From Flavobacterium sp. ov086 (lineage in GTDB: Bacteria; Bacteroidota; Bacteroidia; Flavobacteriales; Flavobacteriaceae), in NCBI RefSeq assembly GCF_900187965.1, contig NZ_FZNL01000023.1, forward strand, positions 47,921 through 111,920: DNA of 64,000 nt, written 5' to 3'. The notes below the pieces were generated by a model. That model saw only the letters and a list, made by a program, of their open reading frames with translations, had not been told where the DNA came from and ran no database searches. The translations under genes and the position numbers were made by a program. Of the stretch, positions 42,354 to 52,200 are shown in pieces. Position 1 is the first letter of the stretch. Each line of letters opens with the position of its first letter.

Positions 42354-43379
42354 ATGAATGTTAATCAATTTCCGGATAGAATTATTGAAATCGACCAGGA
42401 ACAGTATCTGTATTTTGGCGGAACGGCTTATTTAGGATTACCAACAAATAAGGCTTTTCAGGAATTGGTTATCAAAAATATTCAGACTTGGGGAACGACT
42501 TACGGAAGTTCCAGAAGTGCTAATATAAAACTTACTGCTTTTGAAAATGGCGAAACTTTTTTATCCAAATACACAAAAGCAGAAAGTACCGTTACCGTTT
42601 CCTCCGGAATGCTGGCTGGAAAATTGGTAATTGAGCAATTGAAAAAACAAACAGATTTGTTCTTTCATTTTCCAGACAATCATCCTGCTATTCAAGTAGA
42701 CAATAGTTTACCTGTATTTATAAACGATAAAATAAACCCACGATTATTAGATTCTAAAATTGAGAAAATTACCATTTTGACCGATGCGGTTACTGGTTTT
42801 CAAACTCAGGCAATTGATTTATCAATATTGAAGGAAATTCCAAATCATAAAGAAATCACTTTAGTCATTGATGAATCTCATTCTCTTGGAATTTTAGGCA
42901 ATAATGGCTGCGGAATTTATTCGGAAATCAATCTTCCTATAAAGAGAAAAATTATGGTTTCTTCTTTGGGAAAGGCTTTTGGTTTAACTGGTGGAGTAAT
43001 TGCAAGTGACGCTTCTTTTATCAATCAAATGCATCATTTAAGCACTTTTGTATCTGCTGCCGGAATGAATCCCGCTTTCGTGCAAACATTGGCTGATGCT
43101 ACCGATATTTATAAAACACAACATCAAAAACTGCTCGAGAATCTAAATTATATTGATACGATATTAACTAAAAACGATGCTGTCAAATTCAACAAAACGT
43201 ATCCTTTAATTTATTTAAAAGATGGGAATCTTATCGAAATATTGAAAGCAAATAAAATCATTATTGCCAGTTTTAAATATCAAGAACACGCAGAAAATCT
43301 AAACCGAATTGTAATTACTGCTAATCATATCAAAGAAGATTTAGATAAGCTAATAAGTGTTTTAAACGATCATAGTTGA
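42354..43379 (+). CDS. BioF/KBL-like PLP-dependent alpha-oxoamine synthase family protein
   Basis: 341 aa, shorter than canonical BioF (about 385). YLYFGGTAYLGLPTNKAFQELV and the later TWGTTYGSSRSANIKLTAFENGETFLSKYTKAE replace the family GSSGSRxxxG region. VIDESHSLGILGNNGCG (about 163-179) supplies the PLP-contacting Asp and His, and VSSLGKAFGLTGGVIAS (about 202-218) the Schiff-base lysine. Coupled to the dipeptide epimerase, it may condense or cleave an amino acid derived from the dipeptide. I cannot assign a substrate. Confidence 0.8.
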   Translation: MNVNQFPDRIIEIDQEQYLYFGGTAYLGLPTNKAFQELVIKNIQTWGTTYGSSRSANIKLTAFENGETFLSKYTKAESTVTVSSGMLAGKLVIEQLKKQTDLFFHFPDNHPAIQVDNSLPVFINDKINPRLLDSKIEKITILTDAVTGFQTQAIDLSILKEIPNHKEITLVIDESHSLGILGNNGCGIYSEINLPIKRKIMVSSLGKAFGLTGGVIASDASFINQMHHLSTFVSAAGMNPAFVQTLADATDIYKTQHQKLLENLNYIDTILTKNDAVKFNKTYPLIYLKDGNLIEILKANKIIIASFKYQEHAENLNRIVITANHIKEDLDKLISVLNDHS

Positions 43380-43400
43380 GATAAGAAGTGAAAAAAGTTA

Positions 43401-43477
43401 GCCACGAATTTCACGAATTTTCACGAATTAAATTTTAAACCCAACGCAATTAGTGAAAATTCGTGAAATTCGTGGCA
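43401..43477. repeat. Palindromic repeat, GCCACGAATTTCACGAATT family, copy 3
   Basis: Nearly identical to copy 2, including the loop TTTTAAACCCAACGCAA and the right arm AATTCGTGAAATTCGTGGC. Confidence 0.85.
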
Positions 43478-43527
43478 AAAAAACTTCCGCCAGTTCAATA
43501 AATTGTATTCAAATTAGTTTTAAAACG

Positions 43528-43535
43528 TACCTTTG
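43528..43535 (+). promoter_or_regulatory. -7 box for the DUF1456 gene
   Basis: TACCTTTG, 14 bases before the ATG. Confidence 0.5.
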
Positions 43536-43549
43536 TAAAAAATTAAACG

Positions 43550-44014
43550 ATGACGAACAACGATATCCTAAAAAAACTTCGCGTGGCTTTGATGCTCCGT
43601 GACGACCAAATAGTTGAAATTTTAGAATTAGTAGATTTTAGAATTACAAAATCAGAATTGGGAGCTTTTTTTAGAGCCGAAGATCATGAAAATTACATGG
43701 AATGCGGTGATCAGGTTTTGCGTAATTTCTTAAACGGATTAGTAATTCATTTAAGAGGAACGAAAGAAAATCCTAAAAACCCGAATGATGTTTTGGCTAA
43801 GCATAAAGCTGAAATTCCTAAAAAAGACAATACCAAAGAAAGACCTGAATTCAAAGCAAGCGCTAAAGATTCTGAAAGAGGAAGAGGTGATAAAGCACCT
43901 TCTAAATCTGGTCCGGCAGCTGGAAAACCTAAAAAGAAAGAATTCCCTAAAGGAAATGGAAAAACATCTGTTGTAGAAAAAGTAGTTTACAAAAACGGGA
44001 AAAATAAAAAATAA
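43550..44014 (+). CDS. DUF1456 family protein (YehS-like)
   Basis: 154 aa. Two similar helical units, NNDILKKLRVALMLRDDQIVEILELVDFRITKSELGAFFRAEDHENYMECGDQVLRNFLNGLVIHLRG (residues 2-69), define DUF1456. The remainder is a long lysine-rich, disordered tail (about 75-154) suggesting nucleic-acid contact. Function is unknown. Confidence 0.85.
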   Translation: MTNNDILKKLRVALMLRDDQIVEILELVDFRITKSELGAFFRAEDHENYMECGDQVLRNFLNGLVIHLRGTKENPKNPNDVLAKHKAEIPKKDNTKERPEFKASAKDSERGRGDKAPSKSGPAAGKPKKKEFPKGNGKTSVVEKVVYKNGKNKK

Positions 44015-44033
44015 TTTACCGCACTGCAAAAGT

Positions 44034-44140
44034 TTTACCGCAAAGTACGCTAAGGTTTTTTCCTTAGATTGCGCTTAGAAAACAGAAAGTTCGCAAAGCT
44101 ATAATGATAAAGCTTTGCGAACTTTGCGTTTGTATAAAAC
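44034..44140. repeat. ACCGCAAAGTTCGC-type repeat, copy at 44 kb
   Basis: The core AAGTTCGCAAAGCT (44087-44100) pairs exactly with AGCTTTGCGAACTT (44110-44123). The core plus TTGCGTTTGTATAAA is shared with the 47.4-kb copy. It acts like a terminator for the DUF1456 gene. Confidence 0.75.
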
Positions 44141-44221
44141 CTTAATAAATAAAAAAATTGCGTTCTTTACAGTTAAAATGAATTCCAAAAAAATCCAAAT
44201 TTAAATCAGACCAAATCTATT

Positions 44222-44629
44222 ATGAAGCAACTACTTTTTATCACTCTTTTCTTTTTATCAATAAATGCTAAAAGTCAAAATCACATAAAAGACCAAATTA
44301 TTGGAAGCTGGAAAGTAGAAAATTCTACTATAAAATCTACTGATAAAAATATGTTAGAAATGGCAAGATCTTTCAAAAATGCAATATTTTCATTTAGAGA
44401 AAACCGTGATTTTATTGTTACGTCTAAAGAAAAAAACAGGGTAATAAATATGTTAATTTCAAGTTTAAATAATGAAAAATGGCTTTTTGACGAAAGAGAC
44501 AAAAAATTTAAAATTGGTACAGACAAAGATCATTATACAATTATGTCAATTGCTGTAAGAGTTGAAAACAATAAGGCTTATTTCAAAATTGATGAAGCGG
44601 AATTAAATCTCGAATTAGTAAAAATATAA
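44222..44629 (+). CDS. Secreted lipocalin-like small protein
   Basis: 135 aa with signal peptide (LLFITLFFLSINAKSQ). The mature start HIKDQIIGSWKVENSTIKS followed by FSFRENRDFIVTSKEK and KWLFDERDKKFKIGT has the GxW and strand rhythm of small lipocalin-like (DUF4488/lipocalin_5 style) Bacteroidota proteins. No specific family is certain. It converges on the LytTR regulator with only eight bases between stops. Confidence 0.6.
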   Translation: MKQLLFITLFFLSINAKSQNHIKDQIIGSWKVENSTIKSTDKNMLEMARSFKNAIFSFRENRDFIVTSKEKNRVINMLISSLNNEKWLFDERDKKFKIGTDKDHYTIMSIAVRVENNKAYFKIDEAELNLELVKI

Positions 44630-44637
44630 ATCTTTAT

Positions 44638-45345
44638 CTAGATTTTATTCTGATCAATTCTTTCAAAAAAGGCATCTTTAAAAGTTGCTCCAATTGGTAG
44701 TTCTTTTGCATTTATAAAAACTAAAAAACTATCTGTTGATTCAATTTGTTTTAATGCAATTACATACGATTTATGAATTTGGATAAAATCTTTTTCAGGC
44801 AATGATTCTATTACATTTTTTAGAGAAGAATGCGTAATAATCTGCTGTTTTAAAGTATGAATACAAACGTAATTCTGAAGACTTTCGACATATAAAATCT
44901 CATCCAAAAACAACTTCTGGAACTTATTTTTACCATCTGTTTTAACGAATATAAAATCAGACGAATTATCATTTGATGAAATCTCTGCTCTGGGTTCAGA
45001 TTTTAATTTAGAAACTGCCTGATAAAAACGTTCGAACGAAATTGGTTTTAGCAAATAATCAATCGCATTCAATTCAAAACCTTCTAATGCAAAATCAGGA
45101 TAAGCCGTTGTAAAAATGACTTTTACATCTTTAGAAATAATTCTTGAAAGTTGCAATCCTGTTAATTGCGGCATCTGAATATCCAGAAAAATCAGATCTA
45201 CTTTATTCGAATTTAGAAATTCCAAAGCTTTTAATGAATCATTAAAAATTCCAACTTCTTCGAGAAAAGATACTTTCTCTACATAGCTTTTTAAAACTCG
45301 CGTTGCTGGCGGTTCATCATCAACAATAATACACTTAAACTTCAT
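44638..45345 (-). CDS. LytTR-family response regulator
   Basis: 235 aa. Receiver domain (1-115) with KCIIVDDEPPATRVL acidic pocket, phospho-acceptor Asp in DLIFLDIQMP (about 54-63) and lysine in LLKPISFERFYQA. The DNA-binding LytTR domain (about 135-235) has FLDEILYVESLQNYVCIHTL and KDFIQIHKSYVIAL. It lies one base downstream of its histidine kinase and is co-transcribed. The target genes are unknown; the divergent DUF5694 gene is a plausible candidate. Confidence 0.93.
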   Translation of the reverse strand: MKFKCIIVDDEPPATRVLKSYVEKVSFLEEVGIFNDSLKALEFLNSNKVDLIFLDIQMPQLTGLQLSRIISKDVKVIFTTAYPDFALEGFELNAIDYLLKPISFERFYQAVSKLKSEPRAEISSNDNSSDFIFVKTDGKNKFQKLFLDEILYVESLQNYVCIHTLKQQIITHSSLKNVIESLPEKDFIQIHKSYVIALKQIESTDSFLVFINAKELPIGATFKDAFFERIDQNKI

Positions 45346-45346
45346 A

Positions 45347-46387
45347 TTATTTATTTAAAGGAATTTTCAAATACGTTTTAAAGGTATTATTTTCTGCTGT
45401 TTTTTCAAGCTTAAATTTAGATTCATAGGTATATTCCAATCTTTTAGTTAAATTCTCAAATCCAATTCCGGTTGAAGAATAATGTTCGCCATTAGCAATA
45501 TAATTAAAAGTCGAAATTTCCAGAAAGTCTTCTGTTATATGTATCGAAATAACTGCTTTTTGCTCCGGATTATTCAATTTTCCATGTTTGAAAACATTTT
45601 CTATAAAATGAATTAATGCCGATGATAAAATCTTTTCTTCTGCATAATTTCCTTCAACAGAAAAATCGAGATAAAGCTGATCTTCAAATCTTTTTTTCTG
45701 TAAATGAATATAGTTTTCTATAAACTGAATTTCTTTAGAAAGTATCGCTTCGTCCTTCTCAGTTTCTGTGATCACGTAACGCAATAAATCAGACAATACT
45801 AAAATATCTGAAGCCATTTCGTCATCTTTCAAAATCAATTGACTGTAGAACGAATTTAAAGTATTAAATAAAAAATGCGGGCTTACCTGTGATTTAAGCA
45901 TTTGAAGTTGCGCTTTTTTATTTTCTAATAACAAATCCTGATTTTGCTTATAAGCATTCTGAAATTGCCAGAATAAATAACTCAAAGCACTTAAAATTAT
46001 AGACGGTAATCCGAAGAAAAAATTATCCCGAATATAATATCCAATTTTACGTGTTTCCTCACCATAGTTATGAATTCCGGTAATTTTAAACACAACTACT
46101 TCCTGCAAAAAATAACGTACTCCTGCAAAAATTAATAATGAAACAGGAACACTCAAAAAATAAAATAATATCCTTTTTTTATTTAAAAACCAGTCACAAA
46201 ACGTGTAAAAATTTAAAAGATAAACGACAAAAATGGACAGAACAAAACCTGTATTAAAAAAGAAATACATTCTACTGAAAACAGAATCTAATTTTCGATT
46301 ACTCACGCCAATATCCCAGAGATAAAAGGTAAAAAACAATCCTAAGAAAAGAAGAATATGATAATAAAAGGGAATTTTTAGCTTCAT
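45347..46387 (-). CDS. LytS-type sensor histidine kinase
   Basis: 346 aa. Four predicted membrane helices in the first 150 residues, then the His_kinase domain: LQMLKSQVSPHFLFNTLNSFYSQLIL (about 165-190) with the phospho-accepting His in SPHFLFNTLN, and the ATPase part with LIHFIENVFKHGKL (N-box) and GIGFENLTKRLEYTY (G-box). No periplasmic sensor domain is evident, so the signal is probably sensed in or near the membrane. It forms an operon with the LytTR regulator; a TATTTTTG box lies 19 bases upstream. Confidence 0.93.
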   Translation of the reverse strand: MKLKIPFYYHILLFLGLFFTFYLWDIGVSNRKLDSVFSRMYFFFNTGFVLSIFVVYLLNFYTFCDWFLNKKRILFYFLSVPVSLLIFAGVRYFLQEVVVFKITGIHNYGEETRKIGYYIRDNFFFGLPSIILSALSYLFWQFQNAYKQNQDLLLENKKAQLQMLKSQVSPHFLFNTLNSFYSQLILKDDEMASDILVLSDLLRYVITETEKDEAILSKEIQFIENYIHLQKKRFEDQLYLDFSVEGNYAEEKILSSALIHFIENVFKHGKLNNPEQKAVISIHITEDFLEISTFNYIANGEHYSSTGIGFENLTKRLEYTYESKFKLEKTAENNTFKTYLKIPLNK

Positions 46388-46405
46388 AATATGTTGTTGT
46401 TATTT

Positions 46406-46413
46406 CAAAAATA
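46406..46413 (-). promoter_or_regulatory. -7 box for the LytS/LytTR operon
   Basis: Minus strand TATTTTTG, 18 bases before the kinase ATG. Confidence 0.5.
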
Positions 46414-46575
46414 CAACTATGACTTTACATGAATACTCTATTTATATGAAACTTCATTTTTTAATGATGAACTATGAAAAACTTTACACGTAAAATTTGA
46501 ATGAAGAATTTCAAGTGTTTGTCAAACGGAATATAGTCTTTGTCAAAAACGGAAAAAACGCTTCTAATCTGCCTG

Positions 46576-46583
46576 TACATTTG
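46576..46583 (+). promoter_or_regulatory. -7 box for the DUF5694 gene
   Basis: TACATTTG, 25 bases before the ATG at 46609; it lies inside an extended frame from 46540, arguing for the later start. Confidence 0.55.
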
Positions 46584-46608
46584 CAATGAATTTAAACACA
46601 AAATCACC

Positions 46609-47394
46609 ATGCAAAAAATTATTTTATTACTAGTGCTTATTACATTTAATCTATCATCTGCTCAAACAAAAAAGAAACAAATATTATTATTTGGAAGTTT
46701 CCATTTTGAAAATCCCGGACTTGATGTTGCTAAAGTAAACACCTTTAATGTTATGTCAGACAAGAGTCAGAAAGAATTGGAAAACATTACTGATAAAATT
46801 AAAAAATTTGGTCCTGATAAAATTTTCATAGAATGGAATTATCAGAAACAGGATAAATTAGACAAATTCTACAATAAAAATACAGATAGCTTACTAAAGA
46901 AAGATTCAGACGAAATAGTACAAATAGCATTAAGATCAGCTAAAAAATTAGGTCATAAAAAGTTATATGCAATTGATTATAATGATACTGATTTTCCATA
47001 TGATAGTTTGGTAAATGGAATGAAAGCAGCCAATCAGTTTGATTTAATCAAGAAGAATGAAGAAACAATGAAACATTATGAAACAGATTTCAATACAAAA
47101 ATTACAAAGTATTCTTTGACCCAATTACTTTTGGATGTTAATAAACAAGATATTAGCTGGTATCTTCAAACAGCGATTAAAGGTGGAAAAACAGATAATT
47201 TTGTTGGTGCTTATTTAGTTTCAGAATGGTACCGAAGAAACCTTTATATGTATGCTTTGATTCAGAAACTGACAGAAAGTAAAGATGACAAAATAATGGT
47301 TTTATTGGGAGCAGGACACACAGCCATGATTAGAGAATTTGTAGAACATAATCCTGACTTTGAAATTGTAGAATTGGCGACTGTTTTGAAATAG
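46609..47394 (+). CDS. DUF5694 family secreted protein (TraB/TIKI-like)
   Basis: 261 aa from the ATG at 46609 with signal peptide (KIILLLVLITFNLSSAQ). ILLFGSFHFENPGLDVAKVNTFNVMSDKSQKELENI (about 24-59), PDKIFIEW (about 68-75), KLYAIDYNDTDFPYD and VLLGAGHTAMIREFVEHNPDFEIVEL at the C-terminus resemble the EreA/TraB/TIKI fold of putative metal-dependent hydrolases, with conserved His in FGSFHFENPG and GAGHTAM. Activity is unproven. It is divergent from the LytS/LytTR operon. Confidence 0.78.
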   Translation: MQKIILLLVLITFNLSSAQTKKKQILLFGSFHFENPGLDVAKVNTFNVMSDKSQKELENITDKIKKFGPDKIFIEWNYQKQDKLDKFYNKNTDSLLKKDSDEIVQIALRSAKKLGHKKLYAIDYNDTDFPYDSLVNGMKAANQFDLIKKNEETMKHYETDFNTKITKYSLTQLLLDVNKQDISWYLQTAIKGGKTDNFVGAYLVSEWYRRNLYMYALIQKLTESKDDKIMVLLGAGHTAMIREFVEHNPDFEIVELATVLK

Positions 47395-47402
47395 TAGAAA
47401 AT

Positions 47403-47546
47403 TTAACCGCAAAGGGCGCGAAGGTTTTATCCTGGTTTATGCTCACAAACGCAAAGTTCGCAAAGCTGTAATTGATAAAGCTTTGCGAACTTTGCGTTTG
47501 TATAAAGTCATATAAGTAAAAAATCTTAGCGCCCTTTGCGGTTAAA
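47403..47546. repeat. ACCGCAAAGTTCGC-type repeat, copy at 47 kb
   Basis: The outer arms AACCGCAAAGGGCGC and GCGCCCTTTGCGGTT are exact complements. The inner arm at 47447-47467 (AAACGCAAAGTTCGCAAAG, then CT) pairs over 21 bases with 47479-47499. It is a two-level nested palindrome. Confidence 0.85.
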
Positions 47547-47560
47547 TTAGGCTCAAAAAA

Positions 47561-47587
47561 AATCCCTCCGATGATCGGAGGGATTTT
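47561..47587. terminator. Terminator of sucC (bidirectional)
   Basis: AATCCCTCCGAT and ATCGGAGGGATT form a perfect 12-bp stem with A and T runs on either side. Confidence 0.8.
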
Positions 47588-47636
47588 ATATATTAATGAA
47601 AAGATGCACTGCTGTGCTTCTCTACAATATGTATTA

Positions 47637-48830
47637 TTAAGATAATGCAGCTTTAACTTGGTCAGCAGCTTCTTGAAATTGAACAGCTGATAAGATTGGC
47701 ATACCTGAATTGTCAATTAATTCTTTTGCAATTTCAGCATTTGTTCCTTGCAAACGAACGATAATTGGCACTTTAATAGCATCACCCATATTTTTGTAAG
47801 CATCAACAACTCCTTGCGCCACACGGTCACAACGAACGATTCCACCAAAAATATTGATCAAAATTGCTTTTACGTTTGGATCTTTTAAGATAATACGGAA
47901 AGCAGTTTCAACACGTTTTGCATCAGCAGTTCCACCAACGTCTAAGAAGTTAGCAGGCTCAAAACCAGCATATTTAATTAAATCCATAGTTGCCATTGCA
48001 AGACCCGCTCCGTTTACCATACATCCTACAGTACCGTCAAGATCTACATAGTTCAAACCTACTTCTTTAGCTTCAACCTCGATTGGATTCTCCTCACGGA
48101 TATCTCTCATCTCAGCATATTTTGGTTGTCTGTATAAAGCGTTATCGTCGATATTAACTTTAGCATCAACAGCTAAAATTTTGTTATCAGATGTTTTTAA
48201 AACCGGGTTGATTTCAAACATAGAAGCATCAGAACCAATGTAAGCATTGTATAACGAATCGATGAATTTGACCATTTCTTTAAAAGCATTTCCAGAAAGA
48301 CCTAAGTTAAAGGCAATTCTTCTTGCTTGAAAACCTTGTAATCCAACATTAGGATCAACTTCTTCAGTGAAGATTAAGTGTGGAGTATGCTCAGCAACTT
48401 CTTCAATATCCATTCCACCTTCAGTAGAATACATGATCATGTTACGTCCTGTACCTCTATTCAATAAAACAGAAACATAAAATTCAGAAGTTTCGCTTTC
48501 ACCAGGATAGTAAACATCTTCGGCAACCAAAATTTTGTTTACTTTTTTACCCTCAGCAGAAGTTTGAGGAGTAATCAATTGCATTCCGATGATTTGTTCA
48601 GCAATTTCTTCAACTTGTTGCAAGTTTTTAGCCAACTTCACTCCACCACCTTTTCCACGTCCACCTGCGTGAATTTGTGCTTTTATCACATGCCATCCTG
48701 TACCAGTTTCGGCAGTTAATTGTTTTGCAGCAGCCACAGCTTCAACCGCATTATTAGCCACAATTCCGCGTTGAATGCGTACTCCGTAACTTGCTAAAAT
48801 TTCTTTTCCTTGATATTCGTGTATGTTCAT
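47637..48830 (-). CDS. sucC: Succinyl-CoA synthetase (ADP-forming), beta subunit
   Basis: 397 aa from the ATG at 48830, where the universal start MNIHEYQGKEILASYGV begins; the frame runs 20 codons further upstream across the promoter. ATP-grasp domain with HVIKAQIHAGGRGKGGGVKLA (about 44-64) and FEINPVLKTSDNKILAVDAKVNIDD. The CoA-ligase domain has NGAGLAMATMD, FLDVGGTADAKRV and LINIFGGIVRCDRVAQGVV. It makes succinate with substrate-level phosphorylation in the TCA cycle. sucD is not adjacent, unlike in Escherichia coli. A TACTTTTG box lies about 50 bases upstream. Confidence 0.96.
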   Translation of the reverse strand: MNIHEYQGKEILASYGVRIQRGIVANNAVEAVAAAKQLTAETGTGWHVIKAQIHAGGRGKGGGVKLAKNLQQVEEIAEQIIGMQLITPQTSAEGKKVNKILVAEDVYYPGESETSEFYVSVLLNRGTGRNMIMYSTEGGMDIEEVAEHTPHLIFTEEVDPNVGLQGFQARRIAFNLGLSGNAFKEMVKFIDSLYNAYIGSDASMFEINPVLKTSDNKILAVDAKVNIDDNALYRQPKYAEMRDIREENPIEVEAKEVGLNYVDLDGTVGCMVNGAGLAMATMDLIKYAGFEPANFLDVGGTADAKRVETAFRIILKDPNVKAILINIFGGIVRCDRVAQGVVDAYKNMGDAIKVPIIVRLQGTNAEIAKELIDNSGMPILSAVQFQEAADQVKAALS

Positions 48831-48878
48831 AATATAGAATTTGTCTGGTTCTGAATTTATTTCAGAATAAAAGTGCGA

Positions 48879-48886
48879 CAAAAGTA
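48879..48886 (-). promoter_or_regulatory. -7 box for sucC
   Basis: Minus strand TACTTTTG, about 48 bases before the ATG; it lies close to the 5' limit of the extended frame. Confidence 0.45.
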
Positions 48887-49220
48887 GCAAAATTCAACTT
48901 AAAAGTAAAATCTTTTTCAATTAAAAAACGAGTGAGATATCCATAAAGCGTTTATTGATTTTTAATGCGAAGAAAAGGTTAACAAAACGATTTGTTAATA
49001 TTAACTCAAAACCACTAAAACGTTTGATATTTAACAAAAACATGACCGTATTCATTAGCCTTGCGGCGATTTTTCTTAATATATTCCAATCTGCTTTATG
49101 ATTTTGGCAATTCGCAATGCTTAATATAATATTATTATCAATTAAGAAGCGTTTTTCTAATATTACGATAAAAATGTAAGTCAAATTATAATTTCAATAC
49201 ATTATGTTTAACGAAATCTT
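48887..49220. other. Intergenic region between sucC and gltB, no gene
   Basis: About 330 AT-rich bases. The 87-codon frame on the minus strand (48921-49184) has no recognisable features, no start signal and unusual composition, and I treat it as chance. No repeat family member is seen here, in contrast to most gaps of this size. Confidence 0.5.
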
Positions 49221-49228
49221 TATTTTTG
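49221..49228 (+). promoter_or_regulatory. -7 box for gltBD
   Basis: TATTTTTG, 17 bases before the ATG at 49246; it lies inside the longer frame starting at 49204. Confidence 0.5.
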
Positions 49229-49245
49229 TAGAAAAAATATCAAGA

Positions 49246-52200
49246 ATGAAAGTTAAAGAACAAGGGCTTTATTTGCCTGAATTTGAACACGACAATTGTG
49301 GTGCAGGATTTATTTGTAATTTGAATGGTATTAAATCAAACGATATTATTCACAAAGCATTGGATATCTTAATAAAATTGGAACATCGTGGTGCCGTTAG
49401 TTCTGATGGAAGAACTGGAGACGGGGCTGGAATTTTATTCGATATCCCACACGCTTTTTTTAAAAAAGTATGTGATTTTGAAATCCCTGAAACGCGTGAG
49501 TATGCAGTAGGAATGGTTTTTTTACCAAAAAGTAAAAACCAGGTTTCTTTTTGCATGAACGCTTTCGAATCGACTATCAAAGATCAAAATTTAAAGATCT
49601 TAGGTTGGAGAGATGTACCTGTTGAAGCTGAAAATTTAGGGCAGATTGCCGCAGAAAAAGAACCAACAGTTAAACAAGTTTTTGTTAGCAAAAACGGTCA
49701 GGATTTAACTGAACAAGAATTTAATGCAAAACTTTTTGCAGCTAGAAAAATTGCTGAACATGCCGTAAGAGGATCAAAAACCTCTGAAAGTCACATGTTT
49801 TATTTCTCTAGTTTATCGACAACTACCATAATATATAAAGGTCTATTGATGCCGGAAGACATCAGCCGTTATTATGTTGACTTAAAAGATCCAGATTTAG
49901 TGACTCGTTTGGCGTTAGTTCACCAACGTTTCTCTACAAATACTTTCCCTTCATGGGAGCTAGCTCAACCGTTTAGGTACATGTGTCATAATGGTGAGAT
50001 CAATACACTTCGTGGAAACGTTAGCCGTATGCGTGCTCGTGAAGAGCTTATGCAAAGCAAGGTTTTTGGCGATGATATCAAAAAACTATTCCCAATTATC
50101 TTAGAAGGAAAATCAGATTCTGCTTCTATGGATATGGTTGTAGAACTTTTATTAATGACAGGCCGTTCATTACCTGAAGCGATGATGATGGTAGTTCCTG
50201 AAGCTTGGGAAAAACACCAGACAATGTCTGAGGAGAAAAAAGCATTCTACGAGTTCAACGCTTGTATTATGGAACCTTGGGATGGTCCTGCTTCTATTCC
50301 GTTTACAGATGGTAACGTAATTGGTGCCTTACTAGACAGAAATGGTTTGCGTCCTTCTCGTTATACCTTAACAAAAAGCGGATTCGTAATCATGTCATCA
50401 GAAATTGGTGTATTGGATATCGATCCTGAAGATGTAATTCAGCACGGACGTTTAGAGCCAGGGAAAATGTTCTTGGTTGATATGAACGAAGGTCGTATTA
50501 TTGAAGACGAAGAAGTTAAAAAAGCAATTGTTACCAAACGTCCGTACAAAGAATGGATCGATGCTAATTTGTTGCCTTTATCTAAAATTCCATATACCAA
50601 TAATCCTACTCCGGTTGAGAAACTTGATTTCTTAACAAGACAACGTTTATTTGGTTATACGATTGAAGATTTAAAAACCATCATTAACCCAATGGGAGGT
50701 CAGGGAGCTGAAGCAATCAGTTCTATGGGTAACGATACGCCTTTGGCTGTTTTATCAGACCAACCACAGTTGTTGTACAACTATTTCAAACAATTATTTG
50801 CTCAGGTTACCAATCCTCCTTTGGATGGTATTCGTGAAGAAATCATTACTGATATCAGTTTAGCAATTGGGGGAGATTTCAATATTTTTGAAATTGAATC
50901 TAAACAATGTAAAAAACTAAAAATTCAGAACCCTGTTATTTCTAACGAGGATTTAGATAAAATAAGAAACATTGATCACGTAGATTTCAAATCGGCTACC
51001 ATTTCTACTTTATACAAAATAGAAAAAGGAGTTAATGGTTTAGAGCGTGCGCTTGAAAAATGTGTTCAGGCAACTTTTAAAGCAGTTTCTGAAGGATGTA
51101 ACATTATTATCCTTTCTGATAGAGGTGTAAGCGAAGAATTAGCTCCAATTCCTATGTTATTGGCTTGTTCTTACATTCACCACTCTTTGAATATCTTGCA
51201 AGTTCGTTCTAAATTCGGAATCATAATCGAATCTGCAGAACCTCGCGAACCGCATCACTTTGCTTTATTGTTTGGATATGGCGCAAGTGCGATCAATCCA
51301 TACATGGTAAACGAAATCATTTACGATCAGGTAGCACAAGGATTCATCACAGGCGTAAAAGCTGATTATGCAGTTGTAAATTACAACAAAGCGATCGCAA
51401 AAGGAATCGTTAAAATCATGAACAAAATTGGTATCTCTACTTTACATTCGTACAGAGCTGCTCAGATTTTCGAGATTTTAGGTTTAAACAAAACATTTAC
51501 TTCTAAATATTTCCCTTACACACCTTCAAGAATCGAAGGAATTGGTTTGATCGAAGTAGAAAAAGAAGTGAAGAAACGTTTCCAAAAAGCATTTCCAAAT
51601 TCAAAAGTGGCCAACTTGCTTCCTTTAGAAATTGGAGGTATTTACAGATGGAGACGTGGTGGAGAAAAACACATGTTTAATCCAACAACTATTTCTAAAT
51701 TACAACAGGCAGTTCGTTTAAACAGTCCTGAAAGTTATAAAGAATACTCTAATATGGTTAACGAGCAAAGCTCAAATTTAATGACTATTAGAGGAATGTT
51801 TGAATTCAATAATTTAGATCCGATTTCTATTGATGAAGTAGAACCTTGGACCGAAATTGTGAAGAAATTCAAAACGGGTGCGATGTCTTACGGATCTATC
51901 AGTAGAGAAGCACACGAGAATCTTGCGATTGCAATGAACAGAATTGGCGGAAAAAGTAACTCTGGAGAAGGTGGAGAAGATCCAAAACGTTTCCAGAAAG
52001 AAATTAACGGAGATTCTAGAAATAGTGCCATCAAACAAGTTGCATCTGGACGTTTTGGTGTTTCGATCAACTATTTGACAAACGCTAAAGAAATTCAGAT
52101 TAAAATGGCTCAAGGGGCAAAACCTGGTGAAGGTGGACAGCTTCCTGGAGAAAAAGTAGTGCCTTGGATTGCCGAAACCAGAAACTCTACACCTTATGTA

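Noticed and set aside
48921..49184. 87-codon minus-strand frame between sucC and gltB
   Set aside because: No motif, no promoter or ribosome site, composition like non-coding DNA.
49204..49245. Upstream start of gltB at 49204
   Set aside because: It includes the TATTTTTG promoter box and would lengthen the propeptide with no family precedent; 49246 gives the expected short propeptide before Cys.
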